64,000 nucleotides of DNA from Bombilactobacillus bombi. Its GTDB lineage: Bacteria > Bacillota > Bacilli > Lactobacillales > Lactobacillaceae. Location: assembly GCF_964340835.1 (NCBI RefSeq), contig NZ_OZ204251.1; one strand, given 5' to 3'. Below, piece by piece: positions 44,228 to 53,789 of this stretch; positions within the stretch are counted from its first letter, which is position 1; the number at the start of each line of letters is the position of its first letter. The notes beneath the pieces were generated by a model that was not told the DNA's origin, did no database searches, and was given only the letters and a program-made list of their open reading frames with translations. The translations under genes and the position numbers were made by a program.

Positions 44228-45349
44228 TTATTTATTAGGTTGATAATCTTTATCAATAATTAAAACTGGTTTGATAGTTTTGCCTGAAACAGAATCAGCA
44301 TTAGCTTGATTAATATCTTCAAAATCATAAAATTTTTCAGTTTTATCAAAATCAAACATACCCAGTTTGTAGAACTCTAATAAGCGAGGAATATCCACTT
44401 GAGGAATAGAATCGCCCATATTAACACCAACAATTTTCTTGTCATCAACACATAAATCGTTCCAAGTTGAAAGTTGGATTAACTGTGTTGTCACAGCAAT
44501 TGCGGCACAAGTACCACCTTGAGCCAAAGCTTGGACAGCATTAGTAATAACACCAGCAACACCCGTAGTATCAACTGTCCAATCCACACCATAGCCACCA
44601 GTTAATTCTTTGATTTTGGCAACAGCATCTTCATCTTTACTATTAATTGCATGAGTAGCACCTAACTCTTTAGCTAATTCTAAACGTTCAGGAACAATAT
44701 CCACAGCAATTACTTTAGTACAGCCAGCGATTCTGCCTGCCATCATTGCGGCTAAACCAACAGCACCAGTACCAAAGACAGCAATCGTATCACCAGGTTT
44801 AGGTTGTAAAGTATTAAAGACAGTACCGGAACCTGTTACATAACCACAGCCTAAAGGTCCTACTTTACGTAAATCAATGTCGGGATCAATCTTAACTGCA
44901 TTGCGTTGGTCCACAACAGTTGTAGTTGTAAATGATGATTGATTGAACATATCTGAGATATGTTGGCCGTTTTCTTGAAAATGATCTTCACCATCAGCCC
45001 GAACACCAGACAAATTATAATCACCATAATGACGACATTGAGTTGGCACTCCTTTTAAACAGTTATCACAAATGCCATCAGCATAAAATGACAAAATAAC
45101 ATGATCACCAACTTTAAAATTGGAAACTTGGTCGCCAACTTTTTCGACAATTCCAGCACCTTCGTGACCCAAAATTACGGGATAACCTAAATCGGCATCA
45201 CCTTTACGAATAGCCTCATCTGAATGACAAATACCACTTGCAACCATATGAACTTGCAAATCGGTATGACCTACTTCGTGTAAGTCAATATCATCTTTTA
45301 TTGTAAAATCTGCACCCTTTTTTTCAACAACAGCTGCTTTAATCTTCAT
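44228..45349 (-). CDS. Zinc-dependent alcohol dehydrogenase
   Basis: About 373 residues, medium-chain class III-like ADH. Catalytic zinc ligands are in ASGICHSDEAIRKGD and GHEGAG; the structural zinc loop is CDNCLKGVPTQC. The NAD-binding FGTGAVGLAAMMAG is intact. The start at 45349 (MKIKAAVVEKKG) has AGGAGA eight bases upstream. Next to the rhamnose operon and divergent from it, it may reduce the L-lactaldehyde released by RhaD to propanediol, though aryl or benzyl alcohol activity is an alternative. Confidence 0.88.
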   Translation of the reverse strand: MKIKAAVVEKKGADFTIKDDIDLHEVGHTDLQVHMVASGICHSDEAIRKGDADLGYPVILGHEGAGIVEKVGDQVSNFKVGDHVILSFYADGICDNCLKGVPTQCRHYGDYNLSGVRADGEDHFQENGQHISDMFNQSSFTTTTVVDQRNAVKIDPDIDLRKVGPLGCGYVTGSGTVFNTLQPKPGDTIAVFGTGAVGLAAMMAGRIAGCTKVIAVDIVPERLELAKELGATHAINSKDEDAVAKIKELTGGYGVDWTVDTTGVAGVITNAVQALAQGGTCAAIAVTTQLIQLSTWNDLCVDDKKIVGVNMGDSIPQVDIPRLLEFYKLGMFDFDKTEKFYDFEDINQANADSVSGKTIKPVLIIDKDYQPNK

Positions 45350-45370
45350 CTTCTTGCATCTCCTATTAGT

Positions 45371-45382
45371 GTAATCGATTTC
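45371..45382. promoter_or_regulatory. Candidate LacI-type operator near adh
   Basis: GTAATCGATTTC, one base from the GAAATCGATTTC core found 144 bases away on the other side of the divergent promoter region. It lies directly upstream of the adh start and may bind the same regulator. Confidence 0.4.
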
Positions 45383-45472
45383 CACTATTATTGTGATACT
45401 TGTCACGTTATAAATCAATATAATAATTTTAGATTATGTAATTTTGTCACTAAAGTTCTGAAAGCGTGTTAT

Positions 45473-45486
45473 TGTAAGCGCTACTA
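45473..45486 (+). promoter_or_regulatory. Candidate catabolite-responsive element upstream of the rhamnose operon
   Basis: TGTAAGCGCTACTA matches the cre pattern TGWAANCGNTNWCA except at two positions near the end. It sits in the adh/transporter divergent region, consistent with glucose repression through CcpA. Confidence 0.5.
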
Positions 45487-45511
45487 AAAATGTGGTTCAA
45501 TCAAAATGTAA

Positions 45512-45529
45512 TAAGAAATCGATTTCTTA
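45512..45529. promoter_or_regulatory. Perfect 18-bp palindrome upstream of the sugar porter
   Basis: TAAGAAATCGATTTCTTA reads the same on both strands. It lies 28 bases before the start of the transporter that heads the rha operon, where a repressor would cover the promoter. Centre ATCGAT recalls LacI-family sites. Confidence 0.6.
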
Positions 45530-45556
45530 AATAATTATAAAAAGGAAGTGTAGTTG

Positions 45557-46822
45557 ATGGACAAAGAATCGCATGCATCTACGTGGGCCGTTTCTTTAAC
45601 CAACTTTTTAGATTCAGGTTCTATTGTTGCAGGTGCATCAGGATTAACTCTTTGGCAAAAACATTTTAATTTAAGTGGATTTCAGGTGGGGCTACTAGGA
45701 GCTTTAAGTGCTAATGCTTTTGGTTCTGCTTTAGGAGCGATTATCGGTGGCCATCTATCAGACAAATATGGTAGAAAAATGATTTACACCTATGACATGC
45801 TTTTGTATATGTTAGGAACGATAGTTGTGGTTTTTTCTGTGAATTTTCCAATGTTATTATTAGGGTTCTTAATTACTGGGATGGCAGTTGGCGCCGGCGT
45901 TCCTGCTTCTTGGACTTATATTGGAGAAACATCAAGTGACAAAAATCGTGCACATGACATTGGAATATCACAATTTTCATGGTCTATGGGTCCAGTGATA
46001 ATTTTTATAGCCGGAACATTGTTGGCTCCATTAGGACTAAAAGGAAGTAGAATTTTATTTGCAATTCTTACTGTGATAGCTTTTATAGCATGGTTGTTAC
46101 AACGTAACTTACCAGAATCACAAGATTGGATTGATCAAAAGAAAAAAGAAAAACTAACTAATGTAAAACCACATCCTTATAGAGATTTATTTTCTAGTAA
46201 GGTATCGGTCAAAAGTTTACTGTTTCTTTGTGGAGTATATGTTTTTTGGAATTTAGTTGCTGGGGCAATGGGATTCTTTATGCCTTTTGTTTATCAAACT
46301 GTTGGCGGACTTTCTAGTGTACAAGCTAATATGCTTCAAGCTGTTTTATGGGGTTGTACAGCTTTATCTGGCTATTTTGGATTTGCCCTTTTAGGTGACA
46401 AAGTGAATCAAAGAGTATTCTTCTTTATTGGATCAGCGATGGCTGTTATTTCATGGATAATATTGACATATATTGGTTTTGGATGGGCAGCCTTACTATC
46501 TTTTGTAATTATTTGGGGACTTTCGGCAGGGATTGGTGCTCAGGCTTGGTATGCTTTATGGGCAGTAGAATTATTTCCAACTAAATACCGAGCTGGAACC
46601 CAAGGAATTATGTTTTTTATAGTACGAGGTACAGCTGGCATTTGGTCAATTATTTTTCCAATGATTTTAAGTGGTTTAGGTTTCAAAGTTGCAGGTACCG
46701 TAATGATTGTTCTTTTAATTATATCTTTAGTGATTGGAACAATTTGGACTCCACAAACGCAAGGTGAATCTTTAGATCAAATAATTTCAGAACGTTATGC
46801 CTCTGAAAAAAACAATAATTGA
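45557..46822 (+). CDS. MFS sugar transporter
   Basis: About 421 residues and 12 membrane segments of the sugar porter type: GALLGALSANAFGSALGAIIGGHLSDKYGRK is the loop 2-3 signature and IGETSSDKNRAHDIG precedes the central loop. It is the first gene of the rhamnose operon, 20 bases before rhaB, so uptake of L-rhamnose (or rhamnosides for the GH78 enzyme downstream) is likely. AAAGGAAG precedes the ATG. Confidence 0.85.
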   Translation: MDKESHASTWAVSLTNFLDSGSIVAGASGLTLWQKHFNLSGFQVGLLGALSANAFGSALGAIIGGHLSDKYGRKMIYTYDMLLYMLGTIVVVFSVNFPMLLLGFLITGMAVGAGVPASWTYIGETSSDKNRAHDIGISQFSWSMGPVIIFIAGTLLAPLGLKGSRILFAILTVIAFIAWLLQRNLPESQDWIDQKKKEKLTNVKPHPYRDLFSSKVSVKSLLFLCGVYVFWNLVAGAMGFFMPFVYQTVGGLSSVQANMLQAVLWGCTALSGYFGFALLGDKVNQRVFFFIGSAMAVISWIILTYIGFGWAALLSFVIIWGLSAGIGAQAWYALWAVELFPTKYRAGTQGIMFFIVRGTAGIWSIIFPMILSGLGFKVAGTVMIVLLIISLVIGTIWTPQTQGESLDQIISERYASEKNNN

Positions 46823-46842
46823 TGAGATAAGGAGGCTTGTCC

Positions 46843-48306
46843 ATGTCTAAAACATATGTAGCTGTTGATATTGGCGCATCAAGTGGACGCTTAATGCTGG
46901 GACAATTGCATGATGGTAAATTACAATTGCAAGAAATGCATCGTTTTAAAAATGGTTTTGTAAAAGAAGCTGGACATGATCGTTGGCAAATAGATCATCT
47001 TATTGAAGAAATTCTCATTGGTTTAGAAAAAATCAAGCGTGCTGGTTTTTCTAAAATCACTTTGGGGATTGATACGTGGGCTGTCGATTATGTGCTTGTG
47101 GGTTCTAATGGACAAAAGTTACAAAATCCAATTTCTTATCGCGACAATCGCACTGCCAACTCCATTGCAAAATTAACTTCAGAATTACCCAAAGATTACA
47201 TTTACCAAAAAACAGGCATTCAATTTTTAGATTTTAATACTTTATATCAATTATTTGAAGAAGATAAGAATTTATTAGCTAAAACAGAAAAAATTTTGAT
47301 GATTCCGGACTATATTGGTTATGTCTTAACTGGTCAAGCAGTTACTGAAGTAACTAATGCTTCCACTACACAAATGCTTAGTTTACGCGAAGGCTTGTTT
47401 GATCATGATTTGTTAAAAAAGGTCAATGTCCGTCCGGAACAATTTCCTAAATTAGTAGATGCAGGAACTGTTTTAGGTCCAATACTTAATAAATGGAATC
47501 AACAATATGACTTGCCAGAAGTAGAAGTAATCACTGTTGCAACTCATGATACGGCTTCAGCGGTTGTAGGTACTCCTGAGATTGGACAACATTGGGCTTA
47601 TTTGAGTTCAGGTACCTGGTCACTCTTAGGAAGTGAACTCAATGTTCCAGAAAATGGCAAAAAAGCCTACTGCCAAAATTACACCAATGAGTGGGGAGCG
47701 TATGGTACTTATCGCTTTTTGAAAAATATTATGGGACTGTGGATTATTCAAAATGTCCAAAAAGAATTACCGCAACAGTATAGTTTTGCTCAGTTAGCTG
47801 CTTTAGCAGAAAAAGAAGAGCCCTTTCAACAATATATTGATGTCAATGATTCACGTTTCACTAATCCTACAACAGGAATGGTTCAAGAATTACAGGATTA
47901 TTGTCGTCGAACTCAGCAAAAGGTTCCACAAACTCCTGGCGAATTAGCGATGGCAGTTTACAGTAATTTATCACTTTATTATGCCAATGAATTAAATATT
48001 TTGGGAGATATATTGGGCTATCCGATAGACACTTTAAATATTGTTGGTGGTGGTTCTAATGTTCGCTTGATGAATCAAATGACAGCTTCTTTAGCCCAAG
48101 TTGACGTTTATGCCGGTCCTAGCGAAGCCACAGCTGTTGGTAATTTAATAGTACAAATGATTACTAAACAGGACGTTTCTAATCTTCAACAAGGACGACA
48201 ATTAATAACCAATTCTTTTGCAATAAAAAAATTTGTTCCACAAAATAGGAACTTTACTCAGCAACTTCTTAATTATCAAAAATTTTTACAGGAGATGAAA
48301 GCATGA
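46843..48306 (+). CDS. rhaB: Rhamnulokinase
   Basis: About 487 residues of the FGGY kinase family; it phosphorylates L-rhamnulose to rhamnulose-1-phosphate. N-terminal VAVDIGASSGRLMLGQL, then GIDTWAVDYVLVG and SYRDNRT, plus the C-terminal phosphate-binding NIVGGGSNVRLMNQMTAS. The ATG at 46843 has AAGGAGG seven bases upstream. Overlaps rhaM by four bases. Second gene of the operon. Confidence 0.94.
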   Translation: MSKTYVAVDIGASSGRLMLGQLHDGKLQLQEMHRFKNGFVKEAGHDRWQIDHLIEEILIGLEKIKRAGFSKITLGIDTWAVDYVLVGSNGQKLQNPISYRDNRTANSIAKLTSELPKDYIYQKTGIQFLDFNTLYQLFEEDKNLLAKTEKILMIPDYIGYVLTGQAVTEVTNASTTQMLSLREGLFDHDLLKKVNVRPEQFPKLVDAGTVLGPILNKWNQQYDLPEVEVITVATHDTASAVVGTPEIGQHWAYLSSGTWSLLGSELNVPENGKKAYCQNYTNEWGAYGTYRFLKNIMGLWIIQNVQKELPQQYSFAQLAALAEKEEPFQQYIDVNDSRFTNPTTGMVQELQDYCRRTQQKVPQTPGELAMAVYSNLSLYYANELNILGDILGYPIDTLNIVGGGSNVRLMNQMTASLAQVDVYAGPSEATAVGNLIVQMITKQDVSNLQQGRQLITNSFAIKKFVPQNRNFTQQLLNYQKFLQEMKA

Positions 48307-48620
48307 CTGTTAGAATGGCTCAATTGATGCATGTTTATCCTGATCAGTATGAAGAATATGAACGGCGTCATAATAACTTGTTTCCAGATATGAGGCAAGC
48401 TTTGGAGGATGCAGGTGCGCATAATTATTCGATTTATTTGGATAAAAAGACTGGCAACTTATTTGCCTATTTAGAAGTAGATGACATAGAAAAATATAAT
48501 CAAATTGCTAGTACTCCAGCTTGTAAAAAATGGTGGGCGTATATGGAACCTTTAATGGATACTAATCCTGATAAGAGTCCAGTGACAATAGATTTACACG
48601 AAGTATTTCATTTAGATTAA
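48303..48620 (+). CDS. rhaM: L-rhamnose mutarotase
   Basis: A 105-residue ferredoxin-like barrel that interconverts the anomers of rhamnose for the isomerase. Residues Y19, H23 and the WW pair at 77-78 fit the RhaM active site. It starts in the ATGA overlap with rhaB and is followed by rhaA, as in other rha operons. Small but intact. Confidence 0.93.
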   Translation: MTVRMAQLMHVYPDQYEEYERRHNNLFPDMRQALEDAGAHNYSIYLDKKTGNLFAYLEVDDIEKYNQIASTPACKKWWAYMEPLMDTNPDKSPVTIDLHEVFHLD

Positions 48621-48631
48621 GGAGAATAAAA

Positions 48632-49897
48632 ATGGCTCAAGAAAAAAATATCGAATCAGCTTATCAATTAGCTAAAGAACGTTATGCAGAATTAGGCGTA
48701 GATACTGACGCAGCTATGAAAGCATTAAAAAATGTCAAGTTATCTATTCATTGCTGGCAAGGTGATGATATTCACGGCTTTGTGAATCCAGAGCAAGAAT
48801 TAACAGGTGGGATTGGCGTTAGTGGTGATTATCCCGGAATTGCTCGGACACCAGATGAATTAATAAATGATTTGCATGAAGCACTAACTTTGATCCCTGG
48901 AAACCATAAAGTACAATTACACACTTTATATGCTGTTTCAGATCAGAAAAAAGACTTGAACGAGATTGGCCCAGAAGATTTTAAATATTGGGTTGATTGG
49001 GCTAAACAAGAACATGTTGGTCTAGATATGAATCCCACCTTCTTCTCACATCCAATGGTTAAGGAAAACTTTACTTTAGCTAGCCCTGAAAAATCAGTTC
49101 GTGATTATTGGATTGAAGTAGGTAAAAAATCACGAGCAATTGCTAATTATTTTGGACAAGAATTAGGCCAACAATCAGTTAATAATTTTTGGATTCCGGA
49201 TGGTTTTAAGGATAATCCAATTGACAAAGCAACACCACGTTTACGCTTAATTGATTCTTTGGATGAAATTTTTGCTGATAAATATGATGAGAAAAATACA
49301 ATTGAAGCAGTTGAGGGTAAATTATTTGGAACAGGTATTGAATCTTATACTGTTGGTTCTCACTTATTCTACAATAATTATGCTATCAGTCGTGGTAAGT
49401 TATGGACAATTGATGCTGGACACTGGCACCCAACTGAAGACGTTTCTGATAAATTTTCAGCCTTCTTACCATTTGGCAAAGGATTAATGTTACATGTTTC
49501 ACGGCCAGTTCGTTGGGATAGTGATCACGTAGTTATTTTTGATGAAGCTTTGACACGGATTACACGTTCATTAGTACGAGACAACGAATTAGAAAAAACA
49601 AATATTGGTTTGGATTTCTTTGATGCAACAATTAATCGGGTTAGTGCTTGGGTAGTGGGCGCACGTGCTACTCAAAAAGCCTTATTGCAGGCAATGTTGG
49701 CTCCAATTGCTGATTTAAAGAAAGCAGAGTTAAATTATGATTATACAACACGTTTAGCTGTTACTGAAGAACTAAAATCTTATCCATTTGGTGCTGTATG
49801 GGATGAATTCTGTTTACAAAATAATGTTCCAGTTGGTACCGATTGGTTAAATAATATTCATCAATATGAACAAGATGTTCAATTTAAACGTAATTAA
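48632..49897 (+). CDS. rhaA: L-rhamnose isomerase
   Basis: A 421-residue Mn/Zn-dependent isomerase converting L-rhamnose to L-rhamnulose. Blocks SIHCWQGDDIHGFVNP, LDMNPTFFSHP, WIPDGFKDNPIDKATPR and AGHWHPTEDVSDK carry the metal and catalytic residues. GGAGA precedes the ATG. Length and motif spacing are normal. It lies in rhaB-M-A-D order. Confidence 0.95.
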   Translation: MAQEKNIESAYQLAKERYAELGVDTDAAMKALKNVKLSIHCWQGDDIHGFVNPEQELTGGIGVSGDYPGIARTPDELINDLHEALTLIPGNHKVQLHTLYAVSDQKKDLNEIGPEDFKYWVDWAKQEHVGLDMNPTFFSHPMVKENFTLASPEKSVRDYWIEVGKKSRAIANYFGQELGQQSVNNFWIPDGFKDNPIDKATPRLRLIDSLDEIFADKYDEKNTIEAVEGKLFGTGIESYTVGSHLFYNNYAISRGKLWTIDAGHWHPTEDVSDKFSAFLPFGKGLMLHVSRPVRWDSDHVVIFDEALTRITRSLVRDNELEKTNIGLDFFDATINRVSAWVVGARATQKALLQAMLAPIADLKKAELNYDYTTRLAVTEELKSYPFGAVWDEFCLQNNVPVGTDWLNNIHQYEQDVQFKRN

Positions 49898-49912
49898 TTA
49901 AAGGAGTTAAAG

Positions 49913-50737
49913 ATGACTGATTTTCTAGATTCAAACTATGTAAAAAAAATTTGTGCTATTACTTGGGCTTCTTATCAACATGGATGGGATGAGCGCAATG
50001 GTGGCAACGTGTCTTTACGCTTAACGACAGATGATTTAAAAGAATTTTCTAACATTGATAAAGTTAAACGAGTATTAGATTTAGGTTTCGATGCTAAAAA
50101 GTTGGCAGGTCAATATTTCTTAGTTACAGGAACTGGACGTTACTTCAGAAATGTAATTGATCAACCCCAATTAGACTTAGGTTTAGTACGAATTTCAGAT
50201 GATGGCCAAAAGGGTGAATTAATGTGGGGCTTTGAAGATGGTGGGCAGCCAACCTCAGAATTTCCAAGCCATTTAATGTCGCATATTGCTCGTTTGCAAT
50301 TTGATTCTCAACAGCGAGTGGTGATGCACTGTCATCCTACTAATGTTATTGCTCTTTCTTTTACCCAAGATTTGGATGAACGACACTGGTCACGTCTTTT
50401 GTGGAAGATGCAAGCGGAATCTTTAGTAGTCTTTCCAGAAGGTATTGGCATGATTCCTTATATGACACCGGGAACTAACGAAATCGGTGAAGCTACGGCT
50501 AAGAAAATGCAGGACTTTCGCGTCGTTATTTGGCCTCACCATGGTATTTTTGGCGTTGGTTCTAACTTGGATGAAGCTTTTGGCTTGATTGAAACTGTAG
50601 AAAAAGCAGCATTAATTTATTCACAAATTGGTGCTCAAGGTGGACAGATTAAGCAGTCAATTACTGATGAACAATTACGGCAACTAGCACAATCCTTTGG
50701 TGTCCAAGCTAATCCTGAATTTTTGCCTACAAAATAA
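49913..50737 (+). CDS. rhaD: Rhamnulose-1-phosphate aldolase
   Basis: A 274-residue class II zinc aldolase that splits rhamnulose-1-phosphate to DHAP and L-lactaldehyde. ERNGGNVSLRL near the N-terminus, the zinc-binding VMHCHPTNVIAL and the second histidine pair in WPHHGIFGVG are all present. AAGGAG precedes the ATG. It is the last gene of the operon and is followed by a strong terminator. Confidence 0.95.
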   Translation: MTDFLDSNYVKKICAITWASYQHGWDERNGGNVSLRLTTDDLKEFSNIDKVKRVLDLGFDAKKLAGQYFLVTGTGRYFRNVIDQPQLDLGLVRISDDGQKGELMWGFEDGGQPTSEFPSHLMSHIARLQFDSQQRVVMHCHPTNVIALSFTQDLDERHWSRLLWKMQAESLVVFPEGIGMIPYMTPGTNEIGEATAKKMQDFRVVIWPHHGIFGVGSNLDEAFGLIETVEKAALIYSQIGAQGGQIKQSITDEQLRQLAQSFGVQANPEFLPTK

Positions 50738-50753
50738 GTAGATAACATAATAT

Positions 50754-50787
50754 AAAAACAGCTAATATTTTTAATTAGCTGTTTTTA
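50754..50787 (+). terminator. Terminator of the rhamnose operon
   Basis: AAAAACAGCTAAT and ATTAGCTGTTTTT pair perfectly over 13 bp around a 7-base loop. A TATAAT at 50795-50800 follows and may be the -10 of the rhamnosidase gene. Confidence 0.9.
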
Positions 50788-50827
50788 TATACTGTATAAT
50801 TGTAGATATTAGAATAGGTGGAAATTG

Positions 50828-53233
50828 ATGAAAAATATTAAAAATACAGCAGATATGTGGCAAGGTTGTTGGATTAGTTCTGATCAAGCTACTGTTAGCG
50901 ATGAACCAGATTTTGATTTGGCCGATATGTTTGCTGGTAAAAAGCAAAAATTCGTCCCAGTTGAAAAGCGCCTTCATCCAGTAGTGTATTTTAAAAAGAC
51001 TTTTATAGCCAATAAATATATTAAAAAAGCGAGTTTACAAATTACAGCTCAAGGTATTTATCAAGCATATATGAATGGGCGTAAGGTTACTAGTGCAATC
51101 TTTACTCCAGATTACACTAATTATAATAAATTTTTACAATATCAAACGTATGACATTACTGATAAATTAATAGAAGGTTTAAATGTTTTCTGTGTACAAG
51201 TGGCTGATGGTTGGTATGCAGGGCGCATTAGTGTTCAAGGAGGTAGTACACAATTCGGTAATCAATTAGCTTTGTTAGCCGATATAATCATTGAATACCA
51301 AAATGGTAAGAAGGAGATTATTGGAACTAATCATTCTTTTACATCGGGTGAAGGGAAGCATTGTTATGCAGACATTGAAATTGGCGAAAAGCAAGATTTA
51401 AGAATTAGCGATAATTGGCTAAAAGATTCAAAAAAATTAGTAGAACCAGTAATTGAAATTAAAGCAGATTATTCACGTTTGGTTCCGCAAACAGGGCCCT
51501 TAGTTCATTGTCAACAACCTTTAGCTAGTAAGAAAATTTGGCAAGAAGATTCTAGTTTAATTATTGACTTTGGGCAAGTAATTGCAGGACGAGTTCGTTT
51601 GACTGCTAATTTTGCTTACAATCAAAAAATTGTTTTGAAACATAGTGAAGTCTTGGATGAAAACGGAAAGTTTTATCAAAATATTGTTGGACGTAATAAA
51701 GATCAGACTGATATATTTATTGGTAATGGTCAACAAATGACCGTTGAACCCGATTTTACTTTTCATGGCTTTCGTTATGTCAAAATTAGTGGACTAACTG
51801 AACAAGATTTCATTGATGCTCAAGCAATACCGATTTATTCTAATATGCCTGAAACTGGCTGGATTAAAACAGACAATGGGAAAATCAATCAATTGCTATC
51901 TAATATTAAATGGAGTCAGCGCGGTAATATGTTATCCATTCCTACTGATTGTCCCCAACGTGAAAGAGTTGGTTGGACAGGTGATATGCAAGTTTTTGCT
52001 CCTGCATCAACATTTTTTATGAATACAGAAGCGTTTATTAGACGTTGGCTAAAAAATGTTCGTTTAGATCAACGTGCGAACGGAGAAATTATTGATTATT
52101 CTCCAGCACCTAAGGATGCAGCTAAAAGTGTTCAATTTACTGGTTCATACTCTTCAGCTGGCTGGGGGGATGCAATTATTATGGTTCCTTGGACTTTATA
52201 TCAACGCTATGGGCATATTGATGTTTTACAAGAAAATTATCAAGCTATGACAAAATGGATTGAATTTGCTCAACAAAGTGCAGCTAGTGATAAAGTTACT
52301 GCGCAAAAATATCTTTGGGATACTAAATTTCATTATGGTGATTGGATGTTTCCTAGTTTAATGTTGGGCCCGAATCCTGATCCAATGAAGACTTCTAAAT
52401 TGACAAAAGATGTGGTTGCGACAGCTTTTTTAAAGCATAGTAATGATTTAATGTTTAAAATCAGTGAAATATTGGGCTTGGATGGAAAACAATATCAAGA
52501 CTATGCTCAGAAAGTTCAGACAGCTTTTACCAAATATTATGTAACCAATGATAAGCATCTTATTAATGATTATCAAGGCTGTTATGTTTTAGCTATTGCC
52601 TTTGATTTGGTTCCGCCAAAATTAAAAGCTAACTTGCTAGACCGTTTAGTACAGAAGATACACGACAACAATGACTTATTAGATACTGGTTTTTTAGCAA
52701 CACCATATTTATTAGACGTTTTAACAGATAATGGTTATATAGCCTTAGCGCAAAAGTTATTTTTACAAGAGAGTTGTCCTTCGTGGTTATATGAGGTTAA
52801 TCACGGAGCAACTACTATTTGGGAATCTTGGGCTGGTATTCAACCGGATGGTCATGTTGGTGAATTTTCTTTTAACCACTATGCAATGGGATGTGTTTTA
52901 GATTGGTTCGTACGCGATGTAGTAGGAATACATTCTGAACAACCTGGTTATCAAATTATAAAAATTTGGCCACGAGTTAAAATTTGCAATAAAATTAGTG
53001 CCAGTTATGTAACAGATAAAGGCTTAGTCAAGGTTGATCTTAATTATCACGATGATTATCAAGAATTAACAGTTAATATCCCTTTAAATACACGAGCTGT
53101 TATTTGTTTGCCATATCACAATGATACCCAAAAATATCAATTATTACGAACTTACACTCAAGGTACTTTGAATCAAGATCAGAAATATTTGCAAATACAA
53201 GTAGAAGCGGGTTCTTATTATTATCGCTACTAA
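50828..53233 (+). CDS. Alpha-L-rhamnosidase, GH78
   Basis: An intracellular glycoside hydrolase of about 801 residues, cleaving terminal L-rhamnose. An N-terminal jelly-roll (around residues 45-210), then a (alpha/alpha)6 barrel and C-terminal beta-domain. The active-site segment TDCPQRERVGWTGD carries the three acidic positions of GH78 (Asp, Glu, Asp near 374-386), and ATTIWESW holds a fourth Glu near 666. No signal peptide is seen, so rhamnosides must enter the cell first. The ATG at 50828 follows AGGTGG. It has its own short leader after the rha terminator. Confidence 0.94.
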   Translation: MKNIKNTADMWQGCWISSDQATVSDEPDFDLADMFAGKKQKFVPVEKRLHPVVYFKKTFIANKYIKKASLQITAQGIYQAYMNGRKVTSAIFTPDYTNYNKFLQYQTYDITDKLIEGLNVFCVQVADGWYAGRISVQGGSTQFGNQLALLADIIIEYQNGKKEIIGTNHSFTSGEGKHCYADIEIGEKQDLRISDNWLKDSKKLVEPVIEIKADYSRLVPQTGPLVHCQQPLASKKIWQEDSSLIIDFGQVIAGRVRLTANFAYNQKIVLKHSEVLDENGKFYQNIVGRNKDQTDIFIGNGQQMTVEPDFTFHGFRYVKISGLTEQDFIDAQAIPIYSNMPETGWIKTDNGKINQLLSNIKWSQRGNMLSIPTDCPQRERVGWTGDMQVFAPASTFFMNTEAFIRRWLKNVRLDQRANGEIIDYSPAPKDAAKSVQFTGSYSSAGWGDAIIMVPWTLYQRYGHIDVLQENYQAMTKWIEFAQQSAASDKVTAQKYLWDTKFHYGDWMFPSLMLGPNPDPMKTSKLTKDVVATAFLKHSNDLMFKISEILGLDGKQYQDYAQKVQTAFTKYYVTNDKHLINDYQGCYVLAIAFDLVPPKLKANLLDRLVQKIHDNNDLLDTGFLATPYLLDVLTDNGYIALAQKLFLQESCPSWLYEVNHGATTIWESWAGIQPDGHVGEFSFNHYAMGCVLDWFVRDVVGIHSEQPGYQIIKIWPRVKICNKISASYVTDKGLVKVDLNYHDDYQELTVNIPLNTRAVICLPYHNDTQKYQLLRTYTQGTLNQDQKYLQIQVEAGSYYYRY

Positions 53234-53396
53234 TTTAAAGTATATTTAATTTTATAATTCAGTTATCATATAATTTGAGCAATTATCTTGACTTAGCTAA
53301 CAAAGTGATATAGCATTTATTAATTATAGGTATTACGGGATATTTATATAATATATGTGTTAATTACTTATTTTCCACTTGTTATTTAGTACCCAA

Positions 53397-53410
53397 CGTA
53401 AGCGCTTTAA
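53397..53410 (+). promoter_or_regulatory. Near-consensus cre-like site before the 94-residue ORF
   Basis: CGTAAGCGCTTTAA fits the cre pattern with two mismatches and is about 38 bases before the next gene. The rest of the 190-base gap after the rhamnosidase holds no other structure I could see. Confidence 0.4.
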
Positions 53411-53434
53411 TTATTATAAAGGAGGATGGTCATC

Positions 53435-53719
53435 TTGGTGTTGAGTAATTTAAAAACTGTATTGCATTTGAATGCACCTAAGCAAATTGAAATTAAATAC
53501 CAACATCAACACGAAACGAAGAGATTCTTTAAGGATTACTTTAAGCAACATGATATCAAGGCTAATTGTGTGGACTTTGCAATTACCCGCGAAAATAATC
53601 ATCCGGTTTATGTGAATACTTTTGAACTAAAAGGACCAGATTCTGTTGCTTGTGCACGAATTATTGAAGATATTTCACTTAATCGCAATGTAATGCGTAT
53701 CCGTCGTGTTCATGCTTGA
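53435..53719 (+). CDS. Small protein of unknown function
   Basis: About 94 residues, not recognised. It is soluble and basic, with IKYQHQHETKRFFKDYFKQHDIKANCVDFAITREN and an ending RNVMRIRRVHA. No membrane segment or signal peptide. The start is read as TTG at 53435, nine bases after GGAGG (53421-53425); the ATG at 53426 abuts that site directly. It has its own near-cre element and a terminator, so it is likely a real single-gene unit, but no partner is evident. Confidence 0.65.
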   Translation: MVLSNLKTVLHLNAPKQIEIKYQHQHETKRFFKDYFKQHDIKANCVDFAITRENNHPVYVNTFELKGPDSVACARIIEDISLNRNVMRIRRVHA

Positions 53720-53745
53720 TGTTCAGTAAATTAATTTATTTGTTT

Positions 53746-53789
53746 ATAGTTCCCAAAGCAGACGTCAGTCTAATTGGGAACTATTTTTT
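53746..53789. terminator. Bidirectional terminator between the small ORF and the LacI gene
   Basis: ATAGTTCCCAA and TTGGGAACTAT are perfect 11-base arms, with an inner AGAC...GTCT stem. T-run on the right side; the LacI gene converges from the other strand. Confidence 0.85.

Noticed and set aside
53234..53425. A structured leader or riboswitch in the 190-base gap before the small ORF
   Set aside because: I found no stable stem pairs or T-box-like sequence there beyond the near-cre site; it is mostly AT-rich.
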